Shown here: positions 1 to 12,935 of the stretch, one piece after another | Layout: each line of letters starts with the position of its first letter | How positions within the stretch are numbered: position 1 is the stretch's first letter | NCBI GenBank assembly: GCA_002633005.1 | Contig: NMRA01000023.1 | Location: 302,580-366,579, forward strand | Direction: 5' to 3' | DNA length: 64,000 nt | From: Phoronis australis | Lineage: Eukaryota > Phoronida > Phoronidae | Program-made: the position numbers and the translations under genes | Notes under the pieces: model-generated | The model's database searches: none | What the model was told of the DNA's origin: nothing | Seen by the model: only the letters and a program-made list of their open reading frames with translations

Positions 1-2562
1 CAGCTGAGGTCCAGGTCTGCCAGGGCCATGAGGTTACCTTCGCTAATGTAAGGTCCTGTGTGTACATTAAGTCCTACAGAAACTTCAAGTGCCCTAGGTG
101 GTACATTTTTGTCACATTTTGTTCCCATTTACATTTAATTTTATCTTAGGTTTGGAACTGTATGCTCTTAGAAGACCGATTGACTGGCTAGCCAAGTTGT
201 CTCAAGAGAGAACCGAGGGCTGTGTTCGAATCCCAATCGAATTGCATGCTTTTTTCATTTGCAAACGTACTTGCCCAAAATTAATGGTGGCAACAAATGA
301 TGTACACGCAGACGAAGAGAATATGAATCCAACCCATGAAAAGAATCCAGTGCTGACACCTTCACCAGTCGAGTTTGGGCAATTCGACAGGTTCACTAAC
401 CTTTAACAAATCCACCGCAAACTTCAAAGAAACAATCCATCAACTGATGTCATCGTTCTCAGGAAATTAACTTTGGTAATCAAGCGTGAAATTGTCCATC
501 ATAAACATTATCATAAATACCGGGGAAGGGGGCGATAATGGAACTTAAAATTTTCATTTTAAAGTTAGCATGTTTGAATAGTTCGTGGAAAGTACATGCT
601 TTAAAAATGGTTGTATTGCGGTAGACAAAAAATAAAGAAGAATACGTGTAAATACGTTTAGATTGTGGTTAGAACCCGCGACACAGGTTTGATGTCTCAT
701 TTTTCGCAGCGCGCTTCCCCACTAAGTCATCGAGTGAGAGACACATGCTGTGTGTGGCATGCTGTGTATTGTTATGTATGTTCGGTTGGAAGAAAATCTG
801 GTTGTTACCGATTCTTTCTTCTTATTTAGTTTTTTGTAAACTTCAGGTGTGTTTGTGTCATTGGTGTTTTTGAGTACATAAAGTGAGTCATCTTTTTGAG
901 CAGGTTAGTGGAAACTGATTGCACTCTTCTTATTGTTAAGGTTCAAACTGTGTGATTTTAGAATGTTCTAATGTCTGATACTATTTTGTGCAGTGGTTAG
1001 CATATGCCATTAGACAGATAATGTGAGATTTTGTTGTGTGATTACTTTTGTTGTGGTTTATTTGTTTTTACATTAATGTTGCCATTACAGTCACTTATCT
1101 AGTTGAATAGCAGCATACTTTACATTAAATCGGAACGTTTCGGTAGTTAATTATTGTGCGTCGTATATCACTATGGTGTAGTTTGGATTAAAACGTTGCT
1201 ATTGTGATGTGTAGATGCGTAATGATTGGTACTATACATTTGTTTGTCAATGAATGTGGTGCGAAATGTATTATAACAAAGTCGATTATCAGCTATAAGA
1301 AACGCTGTGACTGGATTTCGTGACTCGTTTGTGGTGTCAGTTTTTATTACTTTAAGCTGCCGTTGCGCCAAAGTTGGAACTTCAATCACTATACCATACA
1401 CGTTTTTATCACAGAACAGCTCATAATAATTTCTGCTCATTTGGTCAGGACTGTTGATGGAACTACTTTTAGTGAAGCGTCGGTCGCGTTGAGTATTGAA
1501 GGCTCTTCAAACTTTATAAACGTCGTGGTGTGACAAACTTATTTTGGCGGCAAAAATCTGTCATGCTGCAACACTGAAAGAACTTGTGATTGTGGAGAGC
1601 TGCATTCAGTTCGGAAGACATTTAACCTGGCAATCATCAACGTCGGCCACCCATCCTTAGGCTTACTAATAGTCGTGATATCGTACTTTCTGCTGTGGGT
1701 CGAGACAAAGTCGTGTAGAACGTATAGTAATTTTAGACACAGCTTTGAGGGCTACTGGTTGATGCAAATTTAAGTATAGCATGTGTTCAAGGCAGGTTCG
1801 CCTGTCCAATTTATCATGGTCGATCGCGGATGTTTGGGTCTGTTTGGTGATGAATTCGAATCATTCTTCCGTAAAATACAGACATGAAAGACAGCTATGT
1901 GTTCTACTTTTAGACTTGCGATTTTTTCAGTTCTAAGCTCACGTTATCCCAGCCCGTGCCTCGGAGCCCGATCAGGCTCATCGCGGCCGCCGGGACTGGA
2001 CATCACGAACATAAACCACCTCAAGTTGGAAACTAAGCCTCCAGTCACGAAAAGACTATAATGAGCCGAAGAAACAATGTGCCCGTAAATATTTTGGTGA
2101 AATAATCGCGAAACTGCAAATCTACTTACTTGTCGGGGGCCGCGACGTCAAGTTACCCTTTTACGGAACCGTCAGGGCAGAAGTTGTACAGTAATAATGA
2201 TGAGAAAAATGTTTTTGTTTATCTAAATAAATATTTCCCTAACATGTGACCATAGCATATAAAATCGAGTTATTCTTTCACAACAGCTTTCTGTCAGCAA
2301 ACACTGAATTAGCATGAGCTCACACCGGGCGGCCTCGGTGCCCGGTCAATTACCTTTATTGCATCTGAAGCCGGTAACGTAGTGGTTTATTCATTGCTGA
2401 CCTCTCAAAACATTTGCACTCACGAATACTCGAAAGGCATTACAAATTGTATGTAATGAGACAGACTTTGTTTCTGTATTATAAAAGCATTGGTTAGGGT
2501 GAGAATAGTTCATTTTGAAACAGAACGCAGAATAATAAACGTCAACATCCTGGCAACTCGCA
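1..2562. other. Unassigned intergenic DNA
   Basis: No gene, RNA or repeat recognised with support. Two short open frames (98-406 on the plus strand and 1171-1440 on the minus strand) lack splice or homology support. A GC-rich patch near 1950-2000 and another near 2325-2350 stand out from AT-rich surroundings and could be promoter DNA of the exon at 2563, but no motif proves this. Confidence 0.3.
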
Positions 2563-2721
2563 ATACCGGCCGACTTGTACGAGAGCTCATCCGACGAAGA
2601 CTTCGCAGGTGGGTCGCTAAGTTTCAAAGCCTATCATTTCGAACCGGAATACAGTGAACAAGAAATACTAGAGAGGCGCCGTGAACATGCGCAGGCAACG
2701 GAACGTATGGGTAGTTTTTTG
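2563..2721 (+). pseudogene. P2X7-C-domain-like first exon, start codon apparently lost
   Basis: The frame reads PADLYESSSDEDFAGG followed by KAYHFEPEYSEQEILERRRE and runs to a good splice donor (GTAAGC at 2722). An acidic start, then a Y-x-FEP-x-YSE block and a charged helix, is my recollection of how invertebrate proteins with the P2X7 C-terminal zinc domain begin. In those, the next exon carries a GNTxWC cysteine motif. I do not find that exon downstream, and the codon where Met is expected is ATA, so this is probably a remnant or a fragment of a broken copy. The family call is from memory of the motif pattern and is uncertain. Confidence 0.35.
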
Positions 2722-3895
2722 GTAAGCCGGCATTAGCTTGTCAGGCTCACTGTCAACGACTGCCGGCCACAGACACGGAGATGTTTCACGGCCTCATACT
2801 TGCTATTAACAGCGTACTTTTCATTCTTCACAACCGCGAGTCACTTCCTAAGCATTTTGGACTCTCGAGGAAGTCGAAAAAACGATATACCCGCTTTCCT
2901 CGCAGGTGCATAGTTCGGACAAGCGGGAACGATGCAGCGCAACATAGCGGCATTCACTTTGCAAATGAACCACTGACGTCGCTGCGTCGTTTCTCACCTT
3001 CTTCACAGGTTAACGCGACACCTCTCGGCAAGGTAAGGTCGACTGTATAAGAGGCGATGTGGATATAGACCGATTAAGACGATAAAAAAGACTAATTAAA
3101 TCGGGTGGCATTCTCCTTTAAGTCTAATTCTGTCGTCGACCACTTAATCGACTTGAGCCTCGCTCCAGTGACTATCGTCGTCCACTCCCTGAACTTTTTC
3201 GCCTACTCTCACTTCGAAATGGTTGACTTGGAGGAAACAGCTACTCAGAACACATTACACGCAGCTACACAGCACATGCGCGGAGAAACTGGAAGTTAGA
3301 CAATCATTTCACTGCATGATATGCTAAAACACTTGTCGAGTTTCAAAACAAATCGTAACATTACTTTTTTCATTGAAATTTATTTCAAATTAATTTCTCT
3401 ACAGACTGCTATATGTACCTTTGTTGATAAATAGTTAGTATAAGTCACTTTGAAAATGTTTGTTTCGAAAACAGTGACGCTCGTAGTAAAACTGGATAGA
3501 CAGTCAAGCCAGCTGATCTGAATTGTAGCTATCTAACAGAAAACTTGGCCAATTTTTATGAGGAAAGTAACGAAGGACTTTAAAATCGGCTGTTTTCGTC
3601 CACAACAAATGGCAACAATGAGATCAAATCTTATTTCTTCAGGCAACTCTTAACGGTGTCAGACTAAAGAACGTTACAGAGCAATCACGCGGAAGGGTTT
3701 GCAGTTATCTTACCGTCCAGAACTGCCCGCCTGCCATCTCTGGACGGTCTATCACGACAACAAATGTTATGCAATAGATATTTACTATCACCAGCCTTGT
3801 TTCATACACGTGGTTAGGTTTTTGAATTTTGAAAATCAGACAAGAAATGTGATTTGATAATCTAAACCTAGTAGACCACAGCCAGTATTCTGTTT
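2722..3895. other. Unassigned DNA after the orphan exon
   Basis: Open frames at 2781-3050 and 3105-3299 have no recognisable domain. No convincing continuation of the preceding exon (a cysteine-rich P2X7-C block) was found here. Confidence 0.25.
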
Positions 3896-3904
3896 CATTA
3901 ATTC

Positions 3905-5346
3905 AGATTGTTCTAAAACCACCTCGACCCCCACGACCCCCTCAACCCATGNNNNNNNNNNCCCTCGACCGAACACCTACAACCCCCTGAATCCAGTTTA
4001 CACATCGGCCAGAATAACGCAGGCATACAGGGAAGATACATCTCCATAAAAAGTTACTAATTTCAAAATAAAGCAAATAAAATCGAATGAAACATGCATA
4101 TATCCACATGGAGTTATAATTAACACATACCATGACTCTGTATACAATTTAGTCAACATAACTTGAAGATACCCATGAAAATCTGTCGCGGTTCACTCGA
4201 GGTTCTCTCACCGGGTGCCATTTTGAGGAAGTCACGTGAAATCACGCCTGTTGACGAACAAAAAGTCCAAAAAACACAAATCTTACAAATTTCACCTGAT
4301 ACCTTCCCACGCTATTTTGCAAGTTTCACGCGCCAGCGTCACGCGCTTTGCTCAGTCTCTGGCTAGCCTTTGCCTAACTCACGTGGCTTATTTGAAATAC
4401 TTTGTGGTTATCGCGCGCGCGGTGAAAAAAATTAACGGTGACCAAAAAGTGGAGTTGGAATTCTTCACCAAATTCACCTTAATTCTCGTAACTTAGCTTA
4501 TGTGTAGAAGCAGAAAGGATCATTGAAGAAAGTAAGCGCTGTGATAGTTTAAATGTAGAATGTATTTTGACGAGGTACAAACTCTGAATCCGTGAGCGGA
4601 TTTCGCCACGGGACGAAATTAATACAGAAAGCGATGAGAAGTATTGTAGCACCTAACCGACCAACCGAGGGGCTACGTGTTGCTTAGTTAACGCAAGTTC
4701 GACTCGATCTGAAATAGAACAAGCACTGACTTGCAGGACCAATGGGTTGAACCGTGAGCTCGGCTGGATTTCCCTGTTTTTTGCAATAAAGAGAGTCGAT
4801 TCGGCAAGTTTGAAAGCTAAAACCAAAAAAAAACGCGACCAAATCAAAGACCTACCAACGTTACAAATGTCGTTCCCGGCAGAGCGTAATCGTCTCGTCT
4901 GCTCTTCAGTGAATGGCAGATTCAACCTTTTTGTGGAGAGTGCGAGGAACCGACAAAACTAATTTCATCAGCAAATGCATTTCAAAAAAAAACAAACTGT
5001 TAAAGAGTATACAATCAAATAATAAAATTGTGAAATTATGTACATTCACGTTAACGTACTCTCTTCCTACGTTAAGCAGAACTGGACCATTGGTAGCCGC
5101 TCGTGGAACTATTTCCGTGGCAACGATAGCGCGTTCACAATGCGCTATTTCAGATCACGTTCTCACGCCACCTTCTGTTGTTAATCACCAGGCTTGAGCC
5201 ACAGCAGACTCGCGTGTAGGATGTCTTATGGGAAAGTCACTCACCTACGTAATAAGACTATGAAACATGTAAAAAGCGCAAAATGTCTCTATTGCCACAG
5301 GTCGTGGGTCGAGGGGTGTGGGGGTCAAGAGGTTTTAGAACAATCC
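3905..5346. mobile_element. Non-autonomous TIR transposon with 9-bp target duplication (MULE-like)
   Basis: The two ends are inverted copies of about 44 bp: the left begins AGATTGTTCTAAAACC and the reverse complement of the right begins GGATTGTTCTAAAACC, each followed by a C-rich GACCCCCAC tract. The element is flanked by a perfect 9-bp direct repeat CATTAATTC at 3896-3904 and 5347-5355. A 9-bp duplication is typical of Mutator-like elements. The ~1.44-kb interior has no transposase-like frame, so it is non-autonomous. A 10-N gap sits just inside the left TIR (3952-3961). Confidence 0.7.
3952..3961. other. Assembly gap, 10 N
   Basis: Run of ten unknown bases inside the C-rich left terminal repeat of the transposon. 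The size is probably an estimate. Confidence 0.95.
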
Positions 5347-5355
5347 CATTAATTC

Positions 5356-6749
5356 TACTAGGCGCGCAACATCAATGGGGCCATTACCAAAGGTCATAAA
5401 CCCACAGTTGGAAATTAAGGAAAGTCAAGTGTCGTTGTACGTTGCTACCTCCCTTAGTTTTGTGTGGCAGCAGGCACCTCAACGCACGTTTCGACGTCGA
5501 AATGCACAACACTTGAATCACAGAAAGTCACTGGGGCTGCAAATATTGGCATTGTAATTATGTGCTCACACAACGTTCCCGTATCCCATGTCTTGTTTAC
5601 ACTTCAACTTCGCTACCTTTGCACTGACTGCGTCTTGATTTGATAAGTTATCGTCCTGGTTTCTCGATAATATTTAACCCCAGACGTCAGCGGCGGTGGG
5701 AGTATCTCATACATACTACAGGCCCTGTAGCTCGCAAGGTAAGAAGTAAAAGTGGAGGAAGAGGTGCCTTACTATTCATATCGAAGTGGGCTTTGATGCT
5801 GACAATTATTGAACAGTTGGAAATATCGATATTGTCTCCATAGCAGCACTTTCAATGTCTAAAAAAACGAGGAGTGGGGCACGCTCAAACAAACTGGGCC
5901 GACTGTGCTTTGTTTCAACAGGCATAATTTTAGAAGCCTTCCTCAGTCCGCGTCATAGGCCAAAAGCAATTTCATTGACGCACTGTTTATGCATTTGGGG
6001 GGATTGGAGGAGCGCAAGGGATTGGGTGACGTTACTGCCGGCCGCCCTTTTTAATCCGGATCGTAAATCTCAGAAGTCATTCCGATGCCTGAGATTTTCA
6101 GTTTTGACGACCTCAGATTTCTTTTGGCGACCTGGTATTTTCGCCAGGCCACCAAGTGCCATTGGACGTTAAGCTTGACTGACGTCAGGGTTAAACCATG
6201 GCAAACGACATAGGCGTGGGGCTGGGGCAAAATCAGCGAAACACGGAGAAGAGGGGAAATTCAAGAGAACAATGAATGATTTACCTTTTGGGGGCACTGG
6301 CCAGGACATTGTTTTAGGGGGCTCCTAATTTGCATCATAGGTCGTCCAAAATCACTTGAAAATGTGCACTTCATCATAATCATTCACACATGTATTTCGA
6401 AAAAAAGAGAAAATTTGTAGTGCAGCTTTTGCAAAGCGTATTAATTCACCGGGTTTTTAAAATCAATAAGACAATATGGCGAATGCAAATTATGTTTGCA
6501 GAGGCCCCTGTATGGCAAGGGTTGATGGAGACTATTTTTTCGATTTTTTCTCAAAATCTTGTATCACTTGATGAAAATTGATGACCTGACAGATAGCATC
6601 AATTCCTGTGCATTTTCTCCAGGCTTTTGAGGGGCCTAGGCCTTGAAGGGGGAGCCATTGATGACAATCAAGTGCCCATCGTGATTTAACTGATAAAATC
6701 TTAAGGGGCCACTCACGAAGAGAGGGCCCAATGTTAGAATCGATTACAT
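5356..6749. other. Unassigned DNA
   Basis: No supported gene. A possible 68-base exon-like stretch (AG acceptor near 5680, donor GTAAGA near 5751) is open in one frame but has no partner exons. The rest shows no recognisable structure. Confidence 0.25.
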
Positions 6750-7160
6750 CTGTTTTTCTTGTTTGTGTTAAATTATACAACCTTTCTTGTTGAGAAAGGT
6801 CACCTTCTTGCAGGCTCACACGACGATGGAATTAACTGGCAATTTTTTCCATGCTTAATGGTGTTTGGCCTTCCATCTCAAGAGGTCTCCGCTCAGACAA
6901 GGCCCTCTCTCGGTGGGGCGCTTCAGGGAATTGTCCCTTCGTCCCTAAATTCATGTAAATTCGACACTGCCACGTTTTCACGAACGATAATTTAGCTTCT
7001 GTATTCATAAAAAATCATGGACACCACAGCAAGACATTCGACCCAAAAAATGTGAAAAACAATAGGATTGACCATCATCGAAAGGATGGAAGTTTGAAGA
7101 ACGTGAAGACCACCAGATGTGAATTACACAAGATGACTATTTCCTGTGGTTAGTTATGAA
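6750..7160. repeat. Diverged direct repeat, copy 1
   Basis: Shares with the segment at 7880-8310 a series of collinear blocks: a 'ggtcac...' block, a 'ttggcc/taggcc' block, an 'aagacattcg.cccaaa' block and a 'gaattacA.a..tgA.tatttcct' block. The copies are about 1.15 kb apart and strongly diverged. Likely two old copies of one transposable element or an old tandem duplication. Confidence 0.45.
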
Positions 7161-7879
7161 ATATTGTTACTTTTTCCCATAGTATCAGAAGAATAGTATT
7201 TATTTTGAAGATATTTTCTATGAGTTGTTTGTAAGGCTGCGGGGGAGTGATTTTTGATGACCGCGTAGAACTCGCAATCGTAAAGATATTAGCGATTTTT
7301 GGAGTTTAACTCGTAAACCATTATTGGTTCTGAAATGAACAAAAGTACAAGTTAACGCGAATAAGTCGTGAACATTTTTGGGGAATCCTCAAACTCCTAT
7401 GTTCCCTGTTTATGAGTCAAAAACCTGCGAGCATGCCTTCGGAAATTACTTATAACATTCCATTTTGATAAACAAATTCGTTGGTTTTTGATTTTCATGT
7501 TTATGTATCTACGGAAATTGACGGATTCATAGATTATTTTTGACAATTAGAAGCCAATCTTTTTAGAAGCGATGAGGCTTGAGTGAATTTAGTTGCAGCC
7601 TGAAGTTGGAAAAGTCTCTAGTATAATCCGATCCCTAAATAGTAAAATACACTGACACGACTTTTGCCTATCTAAAATAACTCTCGATAAAATTAATGAA
7701 ATTCGGACAGTTGTGCATGTTGTCGTAAAATATAATTACAACTCAGATGACAATAGATGCACTGTTTAGGCTTAGGTACAATATTTGTGGTCAGGAGCAG
7801 GTGATCAAAAAGGAATTAAGTCATTAACTGAAAGTAGACGCATTGTTCATGGAACCGATTGCCTCAACTTTCTTGTTTT

Positions 7880-8310
7880 TGTGAAATTGCACAACTCTTT
7901 ATGTTAAGGAAGTTAGGTCACTTTTGGAGGGTCATAGGGGGATGGAATATGTTGTCATTCCTCTTCATGTTTAATAATTTTAGGCCATTCAAGTTGAGGG
8001 ATCCCCTTTCAGACGGAGTGCTCACTAGTAGAGGCGGCCGTGGGTAATTGCCCCTTTTTGTCGGGCCTCTGTAAACCCGGCACCGTCAACTATTCATGAG
8101 GTGAAGAAGATACTAGTCCAATATCATCGAAAAAATACCATACATATTTGTGCAAAGCACAGCAATATCAAGACATTCGGCCCAAACAATTAAAAACGAT
8201 TGTATTGAAAAATACATTAGGGTAGACCGCCCTGGAAAGGCTGGAAGTGTGCACAGCTAGTGAAGGTCACTGTGAATTACATAAAAGTGATATTTCCTAA
8301 TGACTTTATA
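7880..8310. repeat. Diverged direct repeat, copy 2
   Basis: Second member of the pair described at 6750-7160, in the same orientation and with the blocks in the same order. No coding capacity is evident. Confidence 0.45.
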
Positions 8311-9326
8311 ACGAAAAGCCCATTCTAACTCTCCGTGAAACTTCGTTGATTCACGGCTACTCGTATCCTGATGGCTGTATACCCGGGATCACCCCCTGCC
8401 CCTCTTATGACGGGTACGTAGGGGGTCGTTACAAATTTGGAGGCATTCGGAGAGCGGGCTGTGTGGGGATGCAGATGGTGGCAACAGGAAAGGGAGTAAT
8501 TTGGTCATATCTATATCATTTGACTCACGAAAAGATGAACAGCAATCACCGAAAGGATTCAATGAGTCATGCAGAGACCCCGTATGCGCTACCTTTCACC
8601 GCTCACTTTCAAAGGCATGATTCTAGCTAATAAAGTGACCTTTCCCAAATCTAGTCGGATCCTAATACATTTACTCCCCTAGGTTTTCATTTTCACTCTT
8701 CAAAATAAAAGAAACTACAACCAAAGTTTTCAGTCGATTTTCCGCCGTACTGGTCGAAGGTCTAGAGACAAATACATTGCGACTTGTTACCTGGACATCG
8801 GAAGTGATCTGTTACATCCATACCTGTGTCTTTCCAAGTAAAAAAAATCAAAAATTGTACTTATGACTCCAAATTTTGTAAATAAACCATTAGGGTTTCA
8901 AGACTTCGGTAAATCTCGAAACCGTATTTCACAAAACTCCTCGCTTAGTTTTATGAATTAGCATTAGGTGGCGAAACCGTAGTTAAGTATCAGTCCACGG
9001 ATCCACCCGCGACCACAGTACAGCCAACAAGCGGCAAGGTGGGGGGTCAACCATTCAGATCCGTGTTTAGTCTGATAAATCACATTAGGGATGAGAGAAA
9101 ATGGGTGAAGTATGACACCACAAAGTTTGGTGGTTTAGGAGACACAAGGGAAGTGTTCTGGGGGGGGGGCAAAATGAGGCAATTTCTGGGTGTGGAATGA
9201 GTCATTTTTGACCAAATTTTCTACTCCAGTTTCTGCTTCAAACAGAATCGTTTCTGAACAATTTTGATATCACATGATAGGTTCATGATCAATGTCAATA
9301 AAAACGGCGCCGACACTGCAATATCG
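8311..9326. other. Unassigned DNA with one arm of a dispersed repeat
   Basis: The segment around 8985-9062 is, inverted, similar to 23328-23386: both contain 'GACCCCCACCTTGCCGCT' followed by a 'GTGGACT..TACTTAA' block. This marks a dispersed repeat family present in opposite orientations either side of the ISL2EU-type element. An isolated G-run lies at about 9160-9170. No gene recognised. Confidence 0.4.
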
Positions 9327-9340
9327 GTTACCATGGTAAC
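9327..9340. promoter_or_regulatory. Perfect palindromic X-box (RFX site candidate)
   Basis: GTTACCATGGTAAC is a perfect 14-bp palindrome and fits the symmetrical RFX transcription-factor consensus (GTnnCC-ATGG-nAAC type). RFX factors control ciliary genes in animals. No transcription unit could be identified next to it, so function is inference only. Confidence 0.45.
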
Positions 9341-10701
9341 ACTGGAACTGTTTCCGTAGAGGTACGTTTCCGTCTTGTGAAAAACCAGCAGTAAGCTGTA
9401 CCCTTATAGCGAAGCTGCCCCCACGAGAAAACTAAAAATAATAACATGAACATGTAGAAGACTCCATGCCCTTGAAATTAATACAATAAAAACTTTGTCA
9501 GCCCTTCAGGCAGGCTTGGTAATAGGTGTCTGAATTTCACTATTTTCAGACCGCGTATGTGTATTTGTCATGTTAAACCAGTCACTAGTTGTGCGCCGTT
9601 TCTACGCATTAATATGCCGTGGTATAATACAACAATTAAAACAATTGGTTTGCTTAAATGTTTTTAATTAATTTTAAGGACACTAGAATTTCCCAATAAA
9701 ATATGAAATTATACTAAATTTGTTCATCCAATTCGTCTGAATACCAAACTAAAGCTTACAATGCGTTAGTTGAATGATGGCTGACCTAAAGTGCGGGTTT
9801 GCGAATTTATCCATTTATCTGCCACTGCCAGTCGCATCAAATGTTGTATTTCTACAAATTGCGGAAACAACTTTGGAAACTCTAGCGAAATGCACAAGGT
9901 ATAGAGCGAGACATTTGACAGCACCTTATAAGAGTACGTGGAGCTCATGTGGAGGTGGAACGTGTCCTCCTGAGTAGTCTGTCTCAGTGTCTGCCTCGGA
10001 GGCACTGTGTGCAGCAGGAGCTACATAATCTACCGTATTAGGTTCACTTGCCCGAATCATCGTTACAACACTCGAGGCGTCGCCAAAGACACTTAGAACA
10101 TCCACTGCACACTACAGGAGAAATCTGATAGAGGTCTGAAAAATGACCAAAGACGTCAAGTCAAGGTTCAACGTCCTGTTCGTGTGAGCTCAGGTAGGAA
10201 TCACTAAACTCCAGGGTCTGACCCTGAGGAATATTTTAGAAGCACGTCATTCATGCAAAAATACTTTTATTGACACACCGTGATTGGTTATAACTTGGGC
10301 CTTATTGCTTAATCATATCTTATTGAAATGTGTTGACGTTTATGCTACTACATGTATACATTGGCATAGAAAATAGGTAGTCATCATAACTTTTCATAAC
10401 AACCACCAAATGTGTAACATGACTTCTGCCCATGAACTACTTTTATAGACTAGGGAGTATGTTTTGTCTACTAATGATTTTCTGTGATTATGAAGTTAAT
10501 TAAACATGCTAAAGCCCTCAAAAATATTGGTGTCTTCACTTAGCTTGGTATTCATATTTTGTGAGCCAAAATGGCCACATTAAATTTAATATGTTTNCTA
10601 AGTTTCAAAACAATCGGTGATTTTGGGTATAGACTCTACCTGTTGGTTTTTATATGGAGTCACTCTTAATATGTTTAATTTTTCATTAATACAATTTTAG
10701 G
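9341..10701. other. Unassigned DNA
   Basis: AT-rich non-coding sequence with one undetermined base at 10597. No gene, RNA or terminal repeats recognised. Confidence 0.3.
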
Positions 10702-10948
10702 AATCAGGAAAGGCTTCTGCTGAAGTTGGAGACTTGCCGATTATTAGTAAAGGTTGGGTATGGAAAAGTCCACAACCAGCAAGAAGGTACCCTTCTGGAC
10801 AACAAAGTGAGGGGGCTAGAGAGAGGCCGAAAAGTCTACTCCCAGAAGATATGTCAAAGAGAATTTGTAGCTTGAGGAACGAGTTGGGGAAAAAGTATTT
10901 GCCAAAGATTACTGGCTTATACCACAACAGGTCCAAAGTAATTTGTTG
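10702..10948 (+). CDS. Possible orphan terminal exon, unknown protein
   Basis: After a pyrimidine-poor but usable acceptor (ATTTTAG ending at 10701), one frame stays open for 81 codons to TGA at 10946-10948. The product is basic and rich in charged and polar residues (for example GWVWKSPQPARRYPSGQQ and ERPKSLLPEDMSKRI), more protein-like than neighbouring frames. I recognise no domain and found no upstream partner exon. It could be a real last exon, a transposon remnant or chance. Confidence 0.25.
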
Positions 10949-12812
10949 AAATAGGCCACTTTCAGCAAATGTGGGGAAACTGGGACAGAGGAAGTGGAGT
11001 ATGCATTGAAAGAGGCAATCTGCGATTGTCAAGGATGTACTGTAGCATTGTAAAAATTCAAAGGGAGGAAACAGTACAGTGGCTGGACCTGTAAATACTC
11101 TGGCTGATCTGCTAAATCCAGTGGAGGCATTATTGTATCAGCACAGCTGTGTAGGGAAGTCGGTAGGCTTGTGTGTTGTCGCAAGCTTTGTTTGCACCAG
11201 AACTGATTGTGTGAACAGCACAAATCTAAAATTTACCTACTCTAAGACTGAATTTTTGTCCAGGCACGGATCATGATCCTTGACCACATGGTAATGGTAC
11301 ATTGTTCATTTTGTTTAGCCAATGGATTTTTTGGTCTGACAGGATTTCTCAGTGTAGCCATCACATTTAGATGATTTCTGACCACTGTACTATTCATTTT
11401 CCTTGAAGATGCGTAATTTATCTGAATTTATGTTTCCGCATTTTATTTACCATTATAGATTTTTGTTTGTGAATGGGTATATATTACTGAAAGTTGAGAC
11501 CCTGTTGCAGATAGGCTGGTTTTGTTAACTCATCTTTCTGCCTGGGTTGTAAACCCATATTCTGTCCAGGAGGTAATATGTTTTGATTTAGACCATTTAC
11601 CTCTATAAACTTTGCTTAGTTTGTTCCTTATACAGATGGGAAGTGATTTTTGGAATTGTAGCGAATTGACAGCTTGCTATTCCTTGAGACCATGCTGTGT
11701 GTATAAAATCGCACACTATTAGTCTCGTCTCTAGCAATTGCATATTGCCANTGCTTTAATTGTCATTAAAGGATTTATGAATGCGCATTCAGTAGACGAG
11801 CGGCAGCTTAGTTAAGACGTACACGAACTGTTTGCACGAATACGTTTGGAGTCTTGGAAATGGTTTGTATCTGGTAGTGGTCCAGTTGATTAAATGTGTC
11901 GCCAGGGGTTTAACTTACACATGTTGTTGAATAGTCTTAAATTTCACGTTTTTCATTTTGGTTCTTTGCTTACTATGTGCGAATGTGCGCTAGTTAGAGG
12001 TCACCGTTACAGTCTCTTAAAGAACAGCATCTATGAGAGGCAAGAAATTGAAAGCTACATAAGTCTATTTGGTTTTTGAAAAAGTCAGCTCAAACTGTCT
12101 TGAAAGCGGATTAACCTTGTTACACAGTGGAAATTCTACATGTATGGTTCAAAGGGACGATATCGATGATACGACCGAAACACGTATTTTTAGAGTTATT
12201 GTTGGGCGAATTATAGTTCTTGAAGTTATAACTTCTGATCAAAGTTTTAAAACATCAAAATTCATTGTTTTCTTGTGACTTTCTTATAAATCCAGAGTTG
12301 TCTGCCAGCTAAAGACACTGTTTTCACTTTATTTTAGTTAAAACTTCACAGAGCCTATTATAATACAAGTTAGTTCGGTCAAAACTTAAGCCCAGATAAT
12401 GTTCATTTAACATAATTCCAAAGATTTCCGAACTTATCAGAATTTAATTTGAATATTCTAGTTCATTAATTGTTTTTGGCTGTGCAGCACCGCCTTAAAT
12501 AGCCACTGAAGTGTCTGACAGTTGCCTCATGCATTTTGCGTACTCACTCAACTGCCGAAACTGCAATTGATTCACCGCGGAAAATTTCATTGAAAAATAC
12601 ACTAATTGTAAAATAAGAAAAAAAGCGAAGAGGCTTGAGAGTTACGGACTTGTTTATATTTTATCTTAGTGATATCTTTCGATTGAAGAAATCCCTCGGT
12701 GTTCTAAACTGATGAATGTAACGAAAACTTATATTTAATTTCGCTTAAAGAACTGTGGCACTTATCCGAAGGGGGGGGGGGTAGTTGTGTTTTAGAAGCG
12801 CAAGCTGGACGG
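10949..12812. other. Unassigned DNA up to the transposon edge
   Basis: No supported gene; one undetermined base at 11751. A 12-13 base G-run at about 12770-12781 lies close outside the recognisable left terminal repeat. It may be part of the transposon end or of the flank, which cannot be decided because the opposite end is hidden in an assembly gap. Confidence 0.3.
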
Positions 12813-12895
12813 AATACCCCTTGTGCAAATCTATATGCGCTTGCGCGAAATCTTAGTTCCGCTAGAGCATCATGGGATCGTTTGAGGTTACCGCG
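12813..12895 (+). repeat. Left terminal inverted repeat of the ISL2EU-type element
   Basis: The outer 19 bp match the right end perfectly when inverted. The inner part matches imperfectly through GCATCATGGG and GGTTACCGC. The true outer limit may lie further left, up to the G-run at about 12770. Confidence 0.75.
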
Positions 12896-12935
12896 TGACT
12901 AAGTCTACAGCTGTTGTTCCGTAAATTTGCGAGTC

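Noticed and set aside
1171-1440. 89-codon minus-strand frame near the left edge
   Set aside because: Somewhat protein-like composition but no splice partners, domain or homologue that I can name.
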